A model generated the notes under the pieces. That model worked only from the letters and a program-made list of their open reading frames with translations. It was not told the DNA's origin and made no database searches. Positions 19,086 through 30,490 of a stretch of DNA of 64,000 bases are shown here, piece by piece (within the stretch, counting starts at the first letter, position 1; the number at the start of each line of letters is the position of its first letter). Where the stretch lies: positions 298,753-362,752 of the forward strand of contig JAPJBO010000123.1 of assembly GCA_030068145.1 (NCBI GenBank). Reading direction: 5' to 3'. This stretch comes from Diplonema papillatum (taxonomy: Eukaryota > Euglenozoa > Diplonemea > Diplonemida > Diplonemidae). Position numbers and translations under genes: made by a program.

Positions 19086-19435
19086 GGGGGTGGAGATTGC
19101 AAGAACGTGCTTGGAATGGGTATGTGCTCAACACCGCACGGGTCCCGTCTGCGCCGTGTTTCGGTCCTTCAAGCCACGGACACATAAGGCGGACCATCAT
19201 CAGCGCGGAACCTGAGTGTCTGCAGACAGGACAGCGGTGTGAGTCTGGTTTGTCAGGCGGCTGTTCGTAGCTCGTCACAGCCAGGACCACCCGTGCTACT
19301 AGAGCACAGGCGAATCCTTCACGGGGAGAAGGCCTTGTTAAAAAACTCGGGGCACTCGCCCTGATTGTGACTGCGACTTGCTAGGCAGCACTGACTTGTC
19401 TTCTTTTACGGTGGCAATCTGCGAAGTAAACTCGG
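19086..19435 (+). repeat. Dispersed family II, long copy
   Basis: TTGCAAGAACGTGCTTGGAA, CCGTGTTTCGGTCCTTCAAG, CATAAGGCGGACCATCATCA and GCTACTAGAGCACAGGCGAA, ending at GGTGGCAATCTGCGAAGTAA. A second partial copy follows directly at 19436-19615. Confidence 0.85.
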
Positions 19436-19615
19436 GGGTGGGGATTGCAAGAACGTGCTTGGAATGGGTATGTGCTCAACACCGCACTGGTCCCGTCCGC
19501 ACCGTGTTTCGGTCCTTTAAGCCACGGACACATAAGGCGGACCATCATCAGCGTGGAACCTGAGTGTCTGCAGACAGGACTGCGGTGTGAGTCTGGTTTG
19601 TCAGGCGGCTGTTAC
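19436..19615 (+). repeat. Dispersed family II, second tandem partial copy
   Basis: It restarts at CGGGGGTGGGGATTGCAAGA and ends within TTTGTCAGGCGGCTGTT, where the copy upstream continues. Confidence 0.85.
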
Positions 19616-20754
19616 TCGGGGGTGGGGGGGGCGAATCGGAAACTTCTCTACTTGGTTGCTGAGGAGGCTAATAGACGACGGAATGGTACGGAGAAGTGGA
19701 ACTTTAATGGAACGAAACGGGAGAAAGACCATCGCTGCTCGTCAGTTGTCCACGTATGCTATTTGCGTCGGCCCGCACCCACGCGGCGTTGACGGTGGCT
19801 GGTCTTCGAAAGGGCTGCCTTGATGTTACTTTGATCAAACTCACACAAACCTGAAACGATTGTAGTCGAAAAGTTAACTTGTCACGGTCTATCAGCAGTG
19901 CATCAGCCGGGGGTGGACCGGCTCAACAAAGGTACACGTTCCTGGGGGGCCAATCCGAATCCGTCGCTGCAGCACTTCAGTTTCGCTTGTTCGCTGCTGT
20001 ACAAAACAAAACACAGAGGCTGCAGCTTTCGAAAACGATGGTTCAGGACACAATTGGTAGTCTCCGGTTCGCACGTTTGGTCCACAGGATGGATGTTTGA
20101 TGGCTTCATAAAGGTATTGGTACGACCTCGTTGTATATGCACATCGATACAAAAAGATGGGTGAACACGCACCGCTTTGTTTTCTTCGGAGACGGACATG
20201 CTGTTTCTGGTGGCAGAATTCGTCCGTGCCAGCTCGGAGGGGTGCCACAACTCCACCATCACTTCATTCTGCCCTACCCTATAAATGTACACCGAAACAC
20301 AGGTGGATTCAGGGGCCAGGGAAAAGAATCGGTCCGCAATCTCTCAAAACCCGCGCTTCGGAAAAGGTTTTTAGCCTTCTTGCTGCATGCTGTGGTCTGC
20401 ACTGAAAATGTCAGCTGGGAACTGTTTCGAACACAGGAAATCCGACTAGCGCATTCAACCATTCAACCGCATCATTCCGCCTCAGCGGTAGCGAGTTACG
20501 TTTGAGATTCCGAATTATAAAGTCTCCGGTGACCGTTGATGTTGACCGTGGGCAAAACAGTAGTAGGTATGTGTCGTTGTAGCGTTATTTGTGGATTAGA
20601 AGGTCTAATCCACAAAAAATTTCTAATCCGGAACAAGTCAGAGAGAAGAACGGAGCAATTTTTACAAACGAACGAGTGACTTAAGGTATCCGCTTGAGCG
20701 GCGCCGATCCGAGCGCACACAGCAGCAGTGACGTGGGCGGAACAAATTTAAAAA

Positions 20755-20990
20755 AAAAAATACTCGAGGGACTGCCTTGTGCTCATTTCGAAGGAGGCTA
20801 GAGGGGGAGAAAACAATACAACTACAAAGTGGGTCTTTTTTGTTGAACGCTTACGCCCGCCACTAAACCCAGGGTTACCTGTGTTTCGTGTGGGCTACAG
20901 CACATTTACCTCCTTTGATCTATCGCAACTGGCAGTCTCCTCAAGCATTTCCTACAAAGCAGGTGCTTATACAAAAAAAAAAAAAAATAC
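20755..20990 (+). mobile_element. SINE-like element, family I, with A tail
   Basis: From TACTCGAGGGACTGCCTTGT to GCAGGTGCTTATAC followed by an A run (about 20971-20987). The A run at the 3' end supports retroposition. A further A run lies immediately before its 5' end (20747-20760). Confidence 0.85.
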
Positions 20991-21967
20991 TCTCCTCCTC
21001 GCCCGTCTCGCTGCTCCGTACTCGCTGCTCTCGTCCTTGCTGCTGCGTGATGTCAGATTGATGGTGCGTAACAAACGTAGAAAGGTCATGCAGAGATTCT
21101 CGTGTGTATGCCACGAACTTCTTCGTGACGCCTCAGGACACTGGACTAGAAGATAAAAATGGGCAAGGGTGGGTGGGCAAGCGAGGGGTAAAATTACGGT
21201 GTTCTTCTCGAGAGCGACGGGGTAATAACCTTTGTACAAGTGTTAGTTCTCGTCGGAATAGTATTAATCTTCTAAGATCTTCGATCTTATACGACAAAAA
21301 AAAAAGCGGCGGCGTAAATTTGACTCCTCCAAAGTTTGCATTTCCAATGTTCGGTAGTTTAGTAGTCTATTATTTTCTCTTTTTGATCAGGAAATGTAGA
21401 CACGCCCCTGAAAAAAGGATTGGTTGCAGGCCGCACAAGTAGCGTGAAAACGGAGGCTGAGAAGACTTGGAAGATGTGTAATAGATCAAGAGACCAGGTG
21501 TCGCTGGGACAACACAACTTCGAAGCGCATCCACAGTCTGTCCATGACGAAACCCCCTATACGCGAGCACAATTGGTCGCGCTGGTGTGTGGGCCTTTGA
21601 AGCGTGGATGATGCCTCTCGCGCTGCTCCCTTTGAGGTGCCAAAGCGCCGCCGCCCGGGTAAAAGGGTTGCGGCATCAGGCGTGGGCCAGGGCCAGGGAG
21701 GCTGTTTGTAGGGGTCACCACCCTCGCGCTGGTACAAGTTATACCGTATAACCGCGCAGCAAAGTGTGCTCGAAGCAGGCATACGCCGTGAACAAAGCAT
21801 AGACTAACAAGGGAACGATAATGATGCCTCTTTTTGACTCGAACCCCTGAAAAACGAAGATCTTGCGGTGCCAGAAGGGACTGTCAGGGGGAAGCGCTGC
21901 GGGTTGGACCGCCTGCAGCGACTTCGATGATACGTTAATAAATTTAGATGAGTGTCCAACAACTCAC

Positions 21968-22152
21968 CTGCCGAATGCACCGGCCCCGAAAATGGATGAT
22001 GTGCAAGATTTGCAGAAGGGGAGTGCGTGAACGTTCCCGCAACCCGTGCAGATATCTGAAGTGGCGGCATTATTAGCAGGCATGTTGACCACGTCCACAT
22101 TCCAGCGGCGACTTCGACAACTTTTTTGCTCTGTGGACGAAACCACCGGCAT
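21968..22152 (-). CDS. Candidate exon with CxxC-x9-CxxC zinc-ribbon pattern
   Basis: The minus frame from the ATG at 22152 contains ICTGCGNVHALPFCKSCTSS and then meets a good donor (GGCAG|GTGAGT) at 21967. The four cysteines with an intervening His look like a zinc ribbon. No neighbouring exon was identified and GC content is lower than in the sure genes, so it may be spurious. Confidence 0.28.
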
Positions 22153-22322
22153 GCGCTAAGGGTGGCGATGACTCGCCTCCACAAGAAGGCTCCTCAGTGT
22201 GACTCTATATTCCGTTGTCCTGATGATGCGATGGATGGAATAACCAACAGGACTTGCTTGGGCTGCGGACAGTGGTATCTCGGCCTTTTTTTCGTGCGGA
22301 AAGCAGTGGAAAACTCGGCCGG

Positions 22323-22348
22323 ACGCTGTGTGTGTGTGTGTGTGTGTG
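22323..22348. repeat. Short (GT)n microsatellite
   Basis: About 13 GT units. Confidence 0.9.
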
Positions 22349-22502
22349 CGCACAAGCCGCAGCCGACACGGCACTCGCAAAGGCACACGAGCCCCCGGGA
22401 AGAAAGAAAACGAGGAAAGTGCGTAAATTGTGTACATCGAATGCAAACGAAGCGTTTTGCTCAGTGATTCGCTTGGGTGTTCACTGGTTCCCTTTTTTTT
22501 TT

Positions 22503-22703
22503 TTACATAAGCGCCAGCTTGAAAGGAAATGCTCGACGATGCTGCCCGACAAAGAACAGAAGGGATCCCAAGTGCTGTAACTACCGAACCACGTGTTGAA
22601 CGGACGTGAGGTCCTGCGGGTCTACCCCGACACGACAAATCACACAAACAAAACAGGTCAAAGTCCTGAGTGAGAAAACAACACACGGTTGTGTAAGCGA
22701 AGA
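22503..22703 (-). mobile_element. SINE-like element, family III, near full length
   Basis: The plus strand begins with the T run (complement of the A tail), then ACATAAGCGCCAGCTTGAAA, and ends around the complement of GCTTACACAACCGTG. The length matches 37797-37985 and 40910-41115. Confidence 0.85.
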
Positions 22704-22730
22704 ACGTTGAAGTATGGCTAAAGATAAAGT

Positions 22731-22800
22731 GGTGTCACCTGAGGGGGTAATCTCAGGGCCGCGCCGTTAAGCAGCGGCTGCCGGCTTATTCCGTGACACC
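22731..22800. mobile_element. 70-bp element with inverted ends GGTGTCAC / GTGACACC
   Basis: The perfect 8-bp ends enclose CTGAG-N8-CTCAG and GCCGC-N11-GCGGC hairpins, giving a cloverleaf-like fold. A longer member (26131-26269) and partial ones (13206-13230, 24870-24952) exist. It could be a MITE-like element or a structured RNA; no target duplication was seen. Confidence 0.5.
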
Positions 22801-23929
22801 TTTTATATGTACGTTATTGAAAGAGTAGCGTTGGCACTCTTACAGGTTCGTTCCCTCGTAGCTCGCCGGGAACGGGCACTCCAGTGAAACTGGGTATGTT
22901 ACCGTTTCAGGTTTGGATTTTGGGAGCATTGCCTCATGTGAATTCTGAGACCAATTTCTCCCACGAATGGTGAACAAATCAGATTGTGTTTGCCCCTCGA
23001 CCGATTAGAAGCAGCTACGTCGAGTATTTTTTTCAAGACAAAACGAAGGGCAATTGAATGCGGAAGAGCAAATCAATATGCTTTGCGTGCATTCTCATGT
23101 TTATACTTAGGTTTTTTTTTTTTTTTTTGAAAAGAGAAGATTACCGAAGTAACGAACGGGGGAGGGAGAAATGGTTGGTGATTGGACAGTTTTGGTGGTT
23201 CGCGCTCTCAATGTTTGGTGGATCCACCGCCGACCATAGCTTTGCGCCGCGTCGTCCTATTCGTATTCGACCAAGCGCGAGACGGTTTGCCGACTGCCTC
23301 AGTTTTGCTCGAGTTTTGCTGCCGGACGACCCCCGTCTGATACACTGCTGATAGACTGTGAGAGACAGCAGCAGGCAGGCGTTTTGATGCACTCCCAGGA
23401 CATAGGGGTGGACTGGTTCAAAATGGGTTGAGGAGATGACCCGCGGCGATGGACGTCGTCCTCGATCAACCACAGTTGAATCGAGGGGAACAGTTGCTTT
23501 GTCTTTTCTCCGAGGGGCTCGGTATTTTTCGATTTCGTTCACGACTAAATCCTCGGTTTCCAATCTGTCAACGTTGTCTCGAGAATATCGAGCGTTTATT
23601 GTGGTTCAAATGTTTGGTGGTTTAGGGTCTCCGGTTGACCATCGATGCTGGGAGTGTCGGATTTTGAAAGGGACGTACAACCTTGCACATTTTACTATGG
23701 CTAGCCATAGTTTGCGACTATTGTGACCGATGACGCCGAGAACAAATTCGCTATGAAATCAGTCTTGGGCGTGAGATTCTCTCTTCCATTGCAACACTCT
23801 GGTAATGATCCCGCAGGTTCACCTCGTAGCACCCTTGTGGGGCCAGGGACGAAAGGGGATGGCAAGAACGTGCTTGGACCATCTTCAGCGCAGAACCTGA
23901 GAACCTGAGTGGCTGCAGACAGGACAGCG

Positions 23930-24270
23930 GTGTGAGTCGGGTGGTGGAACCTTGTGGGGTCACGGACAAAAGGGGAATTGCAAGAACGTGCTTGGCATGG
24001 GTATGAGCTCAACACCGCACGGGTCCCGTCTGCGCCGTGTTTCGGTCCTTCAAGCCACGGACACATAAGGCGGACCATCATCAGCGCGGAACCTGAGTGT
24101 CTGCAGACAGGACAGCGGTGTGAGTCTGGTTTGTCAGGCGGCTGTTCGTAGCTCGTCACAGCCAGGACCACCCGTGCTACTAGAGCACAGGCGAATCCGT
24201 CACGGGGAGAAGGCCTTCTTAAAAAACTCAGGGCACTCGCCCTGATTGTGACTGCGACTCGCTAGGCCAC
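23930..24270 (+). repeat. Dispersed family II, long copy
   Basis: TTGCAAGAACGTGCTTGGCA through CAGGGCACTCGCCCTGATTG to GCGACTCGCTAGG. Partial duplicates of its 5' part precede it (23850-23940). Confidence 0.8.
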
Positions 24271-24344
24271 GGACAAAAGGGAAAGCAGGCACTGGTTGAG
24301 GAAGCGGGGCGCCCTACTATGAGGTTTCGTTCCGGTCAGCGTAC

Positions 24345-24640
24345 TTTCAAGAGATGCTCGAGGGGCTGCCGTGTGCTTACTTCGAAGGAGGCTAGAGGAG
24401 GAGGAACAATACAACTACAAAGTGGGTCTTTATTGTTGAGCGCTTACGCCCGCCACTGAACCCAGATTCACCTGTGTTTCGTGGAGGCTGGCACAGTTAC
24501 CTCCTTTGAGATTGGAATATTGTTGCGATAGTGGGGAGTCATCGGCATGCTGATGAGTACCCCACTATGTTTTCCTTTGATATTTCGCAACCGGCAGCCT
24601 CGTCAAGTATTTCCTACAAAGCAGGTGCTAATAATGGAAA
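24345..24640 (+). mobile_element. SINE-like family I copy interrupted by a foldback insertion
   Basis: The 5' part (TGCTCGAGGGGCTGCCGTG) and 3' part (GCAACCGGCAGCCTCGTCAA) flank an insertion at 24510-24572 that other copies lack. Confidence 0.8.
24510..24572. mobile_element. 63-bp foldback insertion with 8-bp target duplication
   Basis: TCCTTTGA occurs on both sides (24502-24509 and 24573-24580) but once in intact family I copies. The insert contains AGTGGGGAGTCATC and its near-perfect reverse complement GATGAGTACCCCACT around a short loop. Confidence 0.65.
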
Positions 24641-25009
24641 TCCCTGTCGGTTGGGTGGTCTTGCTTTTCTGCAATTTGTGCGTACACCGTCGTATTTCAC
24701 TTTGGCAGGGTGAGACTCAAGTGACCGACACCAGGATCAAATTCGCAAAGAAGTGCGTAGTTTTGTTTTATTATTTTACTTGTTTGTTGTCGACAACATA
24801 TTGTGGTTGAGGTGTCATTCAGATGTAGATCGAAAGCCGCCCACGTCAAATTTTGTTAAGCATTGAGTTCTTTTAAGTACATGAACCACATGGATTAGCA
24901 TGCACTTGATAAGCAGCGGCTGCCAAAACTTGCCGTGACACCTAACCGAAAAACATGCTGGCACATGGGGGTTGCCCTCGTCGTCTTCAAGGCGAGCCAT
25001 GAAGGTTCT

Positions 25010-26130
25010 CTACGGTAGGCCCTCAGCATAGCGCCGCAGCGGTGGAGTCCAGAGATTCGAGCACAACAGTCCGACAGAGTGACGGGCCGGGCTCACGCAC
25101 GGTGCGATGCTAAGTTTGGGTGATGCAAATTTCTGGTGAACCAAAGTTCGGGCGAAGCAAAGTTCGGCCTGAGATGGCAAGTTCGGCGCCAGTACCCGGG
25201 GGGAGACCCCCCCCGGACCCCCCCCCGACTCCGTTTTCCCAGACTGCACCCGGGGTAACCCAAATACCGCGAGATACTGAGAAACTCCGCAAAAACGCAA
25301 TATATTGCTGGGCTACCGACAATCAACCGGGGTTGATGTACAGTCCGGTGTCGGTCGACGTTTATTCCTTTGGGTTGTGGTTCTGCTATCAATCCGTTCT
25401 TTTTCTTTCTTGCGACTTCTTTTTTTCGGACTCTTGTTGTGTTGCCACGGAAAGTTGAGAGAACTTTTTACTTGCAATTCGTTCGTCGTCAGCGGGGGGG
25501 GCCTCCCTGCGGAAAGTGCCAGTGATTACACTGGAATTGCTGTCCAAAGCCCACTGAAATATACGGTAGCAGGGGGGCTCGGCGAGGGCCATCTGGCCAA
25601 TGGGCAGCTGGCTGGGGCATCAACAAGCCCAGAAAAGGGACCGCGAGCTTTGTGGCTTGCAACGGGCGGCTTCCTCGAAGATGTTGGAAAACAACGAACC
25701 AAAAAATACGAAATGGTATTCAAATCATTTTCTCCGCCGTGTCGCGCGCTTTGTGTGCCGCGATTGGCTGACGATGTTGCCCTCGCTTCGAGCCCCCGTG
25801 GCCGAGCAGCAGCGAGCCACTCACACAACACTTTGCAAAGACGAAGCAAATTGCGCGTCTTTGCGCGGCGTGGCAATGTTCGCTTCTGGTGCCACTTTAT
25901 TTAGCGCTATTTATTTCGTTATTTTTCTTTGTTTTGCGTCTTCGTGCCTGGATTCATTTTCTATAGCGTCGGTTGGTGGTGTTTCGGCGGTGTTTGTGTA
26001 GACTGTTGCGTGCAATAGTGTCCGGTATTTTGAGGTATTCATTACCGTATACCACAAAGCGGGGGCTCGTTCAAGCTCAGACCTGGAAAAAAAGCTAGGT
26101 AACAACGGTCCAAGAAGATGGAATTATGGT
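25010..26130. other. No supported gene
   Basis: It contains short repeats of an AAAGTTCGGGCGAAGC type (25110-25185) and a C/G-rich run (25195-25235). One plus-strand frame (25305-25904) is open for 199 codons, but its composition shifts along its length and no motif is seen. Confidence 0.4.
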
Positions 26131-26269
26131 GGTGTCACCTGAGGGGGGTAATCTCAGGCCCGCGTGATAAAGCCGTTGAGCACTGGGAACTTTGAAATAC
26201 ACGGGCCACATGGATCAGCATGCACTATAAAGCCGTTGAGCAGCGGCTGCCGGCTTATCCCGTGACACT
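26131..26269. mobile_element. Longer member of the GGTGTCAC...GTGACAC family
   Basis: It starts GGTGTCACCTGAGG and ends CCCGTGACACT. ATAAAGCCGTTGAGCA occurs twice inside. The part from 26190 aligns with 24870-24952 (CCACATGGAT, AGCATGCACT, GCAGCGGCTGCC). Confidence 0.5.
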
Positions 26270-27784
26270 TTATACATGTGGGGAGGGCATCGGTTGGAGT
26301 TCCACGGACGATTTCCTCGGACGTGTTACGGCACGTCCAACCAGTTAGAAACCTTTGCACCGACCACACCACGGGAACCACGACCGCACCACGGGCGGAC
26401 CCCCCCTCCCCAGGTTTCAAAATCCACGGACGCGGCACGGCACGTCCAACGGGAAAAAATAAGGCTCGAGACCCCCCCCCCTCACGGACGTTGTCCCTGG
26501 AATTCCAACGGATGCCCTCCCGTGGTTGTTGTTTTTTTGTGAAATTAACTACGGCGCAGGCTATTAGCTTCATTTTTCCTCAGTTTTCCAAATTCCGTCT
26601 CAATAGCCAATTTGCTTACAGCTCTGAAATCGAGAAGCCTCCGTCCAGATCACCCGAACCTTCCAAAAGGGGGGGTCCGGGGGGCTCCGCCCCCCGGCAA
26701 ACGGTACGGTACATTCAGGTGGAAAAATTAAACATATCGACCAACGTACTGGTGGCACTGTTTGCCATCTGTGTGACCCTCGCCTGCCCCTGGTGCACAC
26801 TCCTGAAGCCAACAGCCCATTTCAAATTCATCCACCACTCAGATACTGTGTGCTGGTAAATCATTGGCATGAGTATATGCAGACCGGAGATCACACGGAA
26901 CAAGGCACTTGTGTCAACTCGGAGAGAATCTGTCAAGAATTCCGGGCTGCTTCTGAGCTTCGACTCTCTCACTCGGCACCCACAGCAGCCCCAAACTTCT
27001 GCCAGCCAGCCCGCCGTGCCCAGCGGCGACCCACCGATGGCCAGCCCCTGATCGCCAGCCAGCTGGCACAGCTGGCCTAACCCACGCCTCCACCGGACCC
27101 CCACGACTTTTTCCATCGAAGGTCGTTTTTGCACTTTTTTTTTTTTTATTTTTTGAGCCGCCCGGATTTCCAAATTCCGTCAGCTGACGGAACTTGGAAT
27201 GGGAAGCTAATGCCCTGCTACGGCGTAGAAGAAGTGTGAAGAAACAGCTGTGTTTGAGGTCCACTTCTGGATCCCTCAGGGCCAGGTTTCAAAGAACCAG
27301 TTGTCCAATTGGAGATCCGAGCTGCTATTGGCTCGCTCTTCCGCGCGCTATAAGTCGCGCGCAGTCCCCTTAAGAAGTAGTGCGCGTCTCGGGTAAGCAG
27401 CAAGCCGCCGATGCCAAAAGACACCCCCTGCAACGACACGCCCACCTATTTAAGGGTCGAGATCTCGTTCGTTAACGGAATCAACCTGACAAATCACTCC
27501 ACCAACCAGGAGCGGCCATGCACCACCACACACGCATGCACCACCACACACGCGAAGAAAGCAATGCGCAGCATCGTACACAGCTAAGATCGAAAATTCA
27601 CGTGCACCTGCCGGGACTGAAGTGTCGTCAGGCAGGTAGGATGCACCAAGGGGAGGTACACATCTGCAAAGACTTCGATGGACACCGCTGGTGCAAAAGC
27701 GACTGGTGAGGCGGAGAAGGGTGCAAAGAGCAGGACGAGGGCACCGGAAACAAAAGCCGGGCCCACTGTACGCATTGGGGACTT

Positions 27785-28345
27785 TTAGCTGAGGCTGCTG
27801 CGTGCGGTAGTCGTGGGGCGCTCTGGGCGATCGGATCCACCCGCCGACCAGAGTGCTCCCGTGCGTGCTCATCGCCGAAGGGCCTGAAGGAAGAGCCGGG
27901 GCCAACTTGTTGCCAAGAACGGGCTTCCCTTTCCCAAGCTCTACCTCACACGCCAATCTAGCAACGACTCACGCTAGCTAGGAGTGGACCAACATGGCAG
28001 GAGGTATACGGGTCATTCAGTCGACTTACCTCGACGCCAGCTGTAAGCTTGCGGTACGTATGTGTGCGAACGGGTAGTCCGGAGTGCGGTACGCATGGTG
28101 GCTTGGCCAGCTTGCGCGGGCTCCCGGAGGCACGGTTGTTGCGGTAGTCGTGGGGCGCTCTGAGCGATTCGAGTAATTCGCCGAACAGAGTGCTCCCCCT
28201 GCGGCGAAGGGCGCTCCTGAAGGAAGCTCCGAGGCTACCGCACGCATGGTGGCTTGGTCAGGTTGCGGGGGCTGCCGCGCGCGGAGGCGCGGCTGTTGCG
28301 GTTGTCGTGGGGCGCTCTGAGCGATTGGAATAATTCGCCGACACC
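27785..28345 (-). repeat. Three decayed tandem copies of the 3' coding end of the PH/PDZ gene
   Basis: Copies centre on about 28215-28345, 28060-28185 and 27790-27880. Each has TCGTGGGGCGCTCTG.GCGAT, the counterpart of the coding segment that reads GTGGTGCGACCTGAGCGACT at 28458-28477. On the minus strand the nearest copy still reads QSLRAPHDNRNSRASARGSP beside QSLRSHHGNSNNGASARNSP in the gene. Confidence 0.8.
27903..27970 (+). repeat. Dispersed repeat shared in reverse with 40378-40441
   Basis: CCAACTTGTTGCCAAGAACG and GGGCTTCCCTTTCCCAA match the reverse complement of 40378-40441 nearly exactly. Confidence 0.75.
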
Positions 28346-28362
28346 AGAGTGCACCGCCGCAC

Positions 28363-30336
28363 CTATCGATGGGGGCGTCCGAGGGAAGAGCCGGGGCTGC
28401 CGTACGTGTGGTGGCTGACCGGGCTGTTCCGGGCGGAAGCGCCGTTGTTGCTGTTGCCGTGGTGCGACCTGAGCGACTGCAGCTCCTCCCGCAGCCGGTC
28501 GTTCTCGATGAGGATCGCCGCGCGCTCTTCCGCGAGCAGCGTATTGCCTTCGACGCGTGCAGTCAGCTCCGACGTCGCTTCGGACACGACCAAGTCGAAC
28601 GTCTTCTTGTACGCGCACAAGGCCGCCAGCACGGTGTCGGAGTCTGGGGTGCACACGCCATCCACCGACACAATCTGCATGCCTACCTTCAGTCCGCATC
28701 TCGCGGCTGGCAGAGTCGGAGCTGTGCTGCGGATGACGTTCGTCGGTTTTTTGAACGAGAGCCCGAGCTTCTCGTTCTCCGACGCCTTCGTCACGCTGAT
28801 GCAGTGCTCGATCCGGTCGATGCCGACCTGCTGCAAGTCGTGAAGCGCCTTCTTCAGCTCGATGTACTTTTGCACCATTTTGTGCTCGAGCTTCGCCTGC
28901 AGCTGCCCCTCGCTCACGTCCGGGAACACGCCGCTCGTCCTCGGCCGCGTGAAGTCCGCGAACGTCGTGTTCGACGTCGTCAGGCACGACATCGGAGTCG
29001 CAACCGACGCGTCGTGCCCGTTGGTGTTGTTGCTGCTGCCGTTGCCGGTGGCCCCGGCGGTTGGCAGGTCCCACGAGTGCGACCTGCCGTGCCGCTTCTG
29101 CCGTCGGGGTGGCAGAACCGGAGGAGCTGCGAGGGTTGGCGGCGGTGACGCGCGATGGGAGAAGGTCTGCAGGGGCGAGTTCGGCGCGTCCATCGTCTGC
29201 GACGCCGCGATGGCCCGCTGCAGCAGCTCCTCGGCCTGGTCCTCGGCCGCCTGCATCCGCGCGTGCGTCGACCGCAGCTCGTCCTGCAGCCGGTCGATCT
29301 CCTGGCATAGGTCCGCCCGCAGCGTCCTCTGCTCCTCCCGCTCGAAGTACAGCTGCTGCTGCATCTGCTCGACGATCGCGGCGGCCGACGCGGCCGCGCC
29401 GGCGGACAAGCCGCCGACCGTCGCGTTCGAGTCTTTCTGCCGGGCCGAGATGTCGTCGGAGGTGTCCTCGTCACCGAGGGAGGACACGTCCTTATTGTGC
29501 TGCTGCCCGCCCGGCTTCGCGCTCCGCAGGTGGCTCTTCGAGTAGCTGCCTTCTTCGCTCTCCGGGTAGCTGATCGCGTTGACGAGAACCGACGGCTCGG
29601 AGTGGGTGTCCTTGCTGCCGATTCCCTTCCCGCCCTCCTTGTTGTTGTTCAGCGTGCTCTCGCCGCCGCACGACGGGTTGCCGGCGGCGAGGCTGGTGGC
29701 CGTTTTGTACGAGTTTTTGACGGTTTCGAGCTCTTCCTCGGTTTTGAGGCGGTCGGCCCGTTCCCGGTCGCCGTCTTCCTTCAGCTGGTCGCGCTCGCGC
29801 TGGAGGTCGTCGATCTTCTGCTTCAAGTCCTGCGGCTGCTCCGGCTCGTACGAGTAGCAGTAGTCGTTGAAGTAGTCCCGCTTCTTCGCGGGGCGTTCGA
29901 GGTAGCTCTCCCCCGTGAGGCTGTTCAGCGGCGCGGACCCCGCTGCGCTCGCGTTCTGGCCGCCGTCGCCCTTGCGGCTGGCGGCCTCGTCGGCCGGCGG
30001 ATTCGAGGACTTGTTCCACTGCGAGCTGCTGTCGTCGTTGCGCTTCCGGATGCCCCGGTTGATCTTCGCGACCCACAGCTTCTGATCGTCCTCGGAGCTC
30101 GCCTTCAGCGTGTACGGATGCTTCAGCCGCGGGCCGGTTATCGTCCAGCTATTGCTGCCGTGGACGACCACCTTCGCTCCCGCGAGGTCCAGCCTCCCGA
30201 GCGGCTCGGACACGTAGTAGCACAAGATCCCGTTCCGCAGCTCGAACCACCGGTCCTGGTGCCTCTTGATCACGCCCCCGCCGTGCTTCTGCAGCATGCC
30301 CAAGTGGGTTAACTGCTCTTCATCTTCCTCCATCAT
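28363..30336 (-). CDS. PH domain, coiled-coil and PDZ protein (657 aa)
   Basis: A single open exon with an ATG pair at its start (MMEEDEEQ) and a TAG stop. Residues ~8-95 form a PH domain: GMLQKHGGGVIKRHQDRWFE opens it and the Trp of DDQKLWVAKI marks the C-terminal helix. Coiled coils follow (about 160-210 and 318-372), separated by Ser/Asn/Gly-rich linkers. A PDZ domain occupies about 508-584 (KLGLSFKKP carboxylate loop, ARCGLKVGMQIVSVDG). A short coiled coil and a Ser/His/Gly tail end the protein. Known of these families: PH binds phosphoinositides and PDZ binds C-terminal peptides, so a membrane-linked adaptor is likely; partners are unknown. Codon use is strongly GC3-rich. Decayed copies of its last ~40 codons lie downstream. 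Confidence 0.92.
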   Translation of the reverse strand: MMEEDEEQLTHLGMLQKHGGGVIKRHQDRWFELRNGILCYYVSEPLGRLDLAGAKVVVHGSNSWTITGPRLKHPYTLKASSEDDQKLWVAKINRGIRKRNDDSSSQWNKSSNPPADEAASRKGDGGQNASAAGSAPLNSLTGESYLERPAKKRDYFNDYCYSYEPEQPQDLKQKIDDLQRERDQLKEDGDRERADRLKTEEELETVKNSYKTATSLAAGNPSCGGESTLNNNKEGGKGIGSKDTHSEPSVLVNAISYPESEEGSYSKSHLRSAKPGGQQHNKDVSSLGDEDTSDDISARQKDSNATVGGLSAGAAASAAAIVEQMQQQLYFEREEQRTLRADLCQEIDRLQDELRSTHARMQAAEDQAEELLQRAIAASQTMDAPNSPLQTFSHRASPPPTLAAPPVLPPRRQKRHGRSHSWDLPTAGATGNGSSNNTNGHDASVATPMSCLTTSNTTFADFTRPRTSGVFPDVSEGQLQAKLEHKMVQKYIELKKALHDLQQVGIDRIEHCISVTKASENEKLGLSFKKPTNVIRSTAPTLPAARCGLKVGMQIVSVDGVCTPDSDTVLAALCAYKKTFDLVVSEATSELTARVEGNTLLAEERAAILIENDRLREELQSLRSHHGNSNNGASARNSPVSHHTYGSPGSSLGRPHR

Positions 30337-30490
30337 GCCTCCTCCGCGCGTGTCCTCGCGTGTCCTATTTCAGACTGAGGTCCTTTCAGTGTTGTTTTGT
30401 TGTCGTTATTTTTTTCCAGACGGGTTCTTTTTCGCTCTGCTGTCTGTCTCCACCCCTTTGTTTCTCCTGCTCGTAGTTGTGATAACGCAT

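Noticed and set aside
25305..25904. Plus-strand 199-codon gene
   Set aside because: It mixes hydrophobic, C-rich and Ser/Arg-rich stretches without a motif, and crosses homopolymer runs typical of non-coding DNA here.
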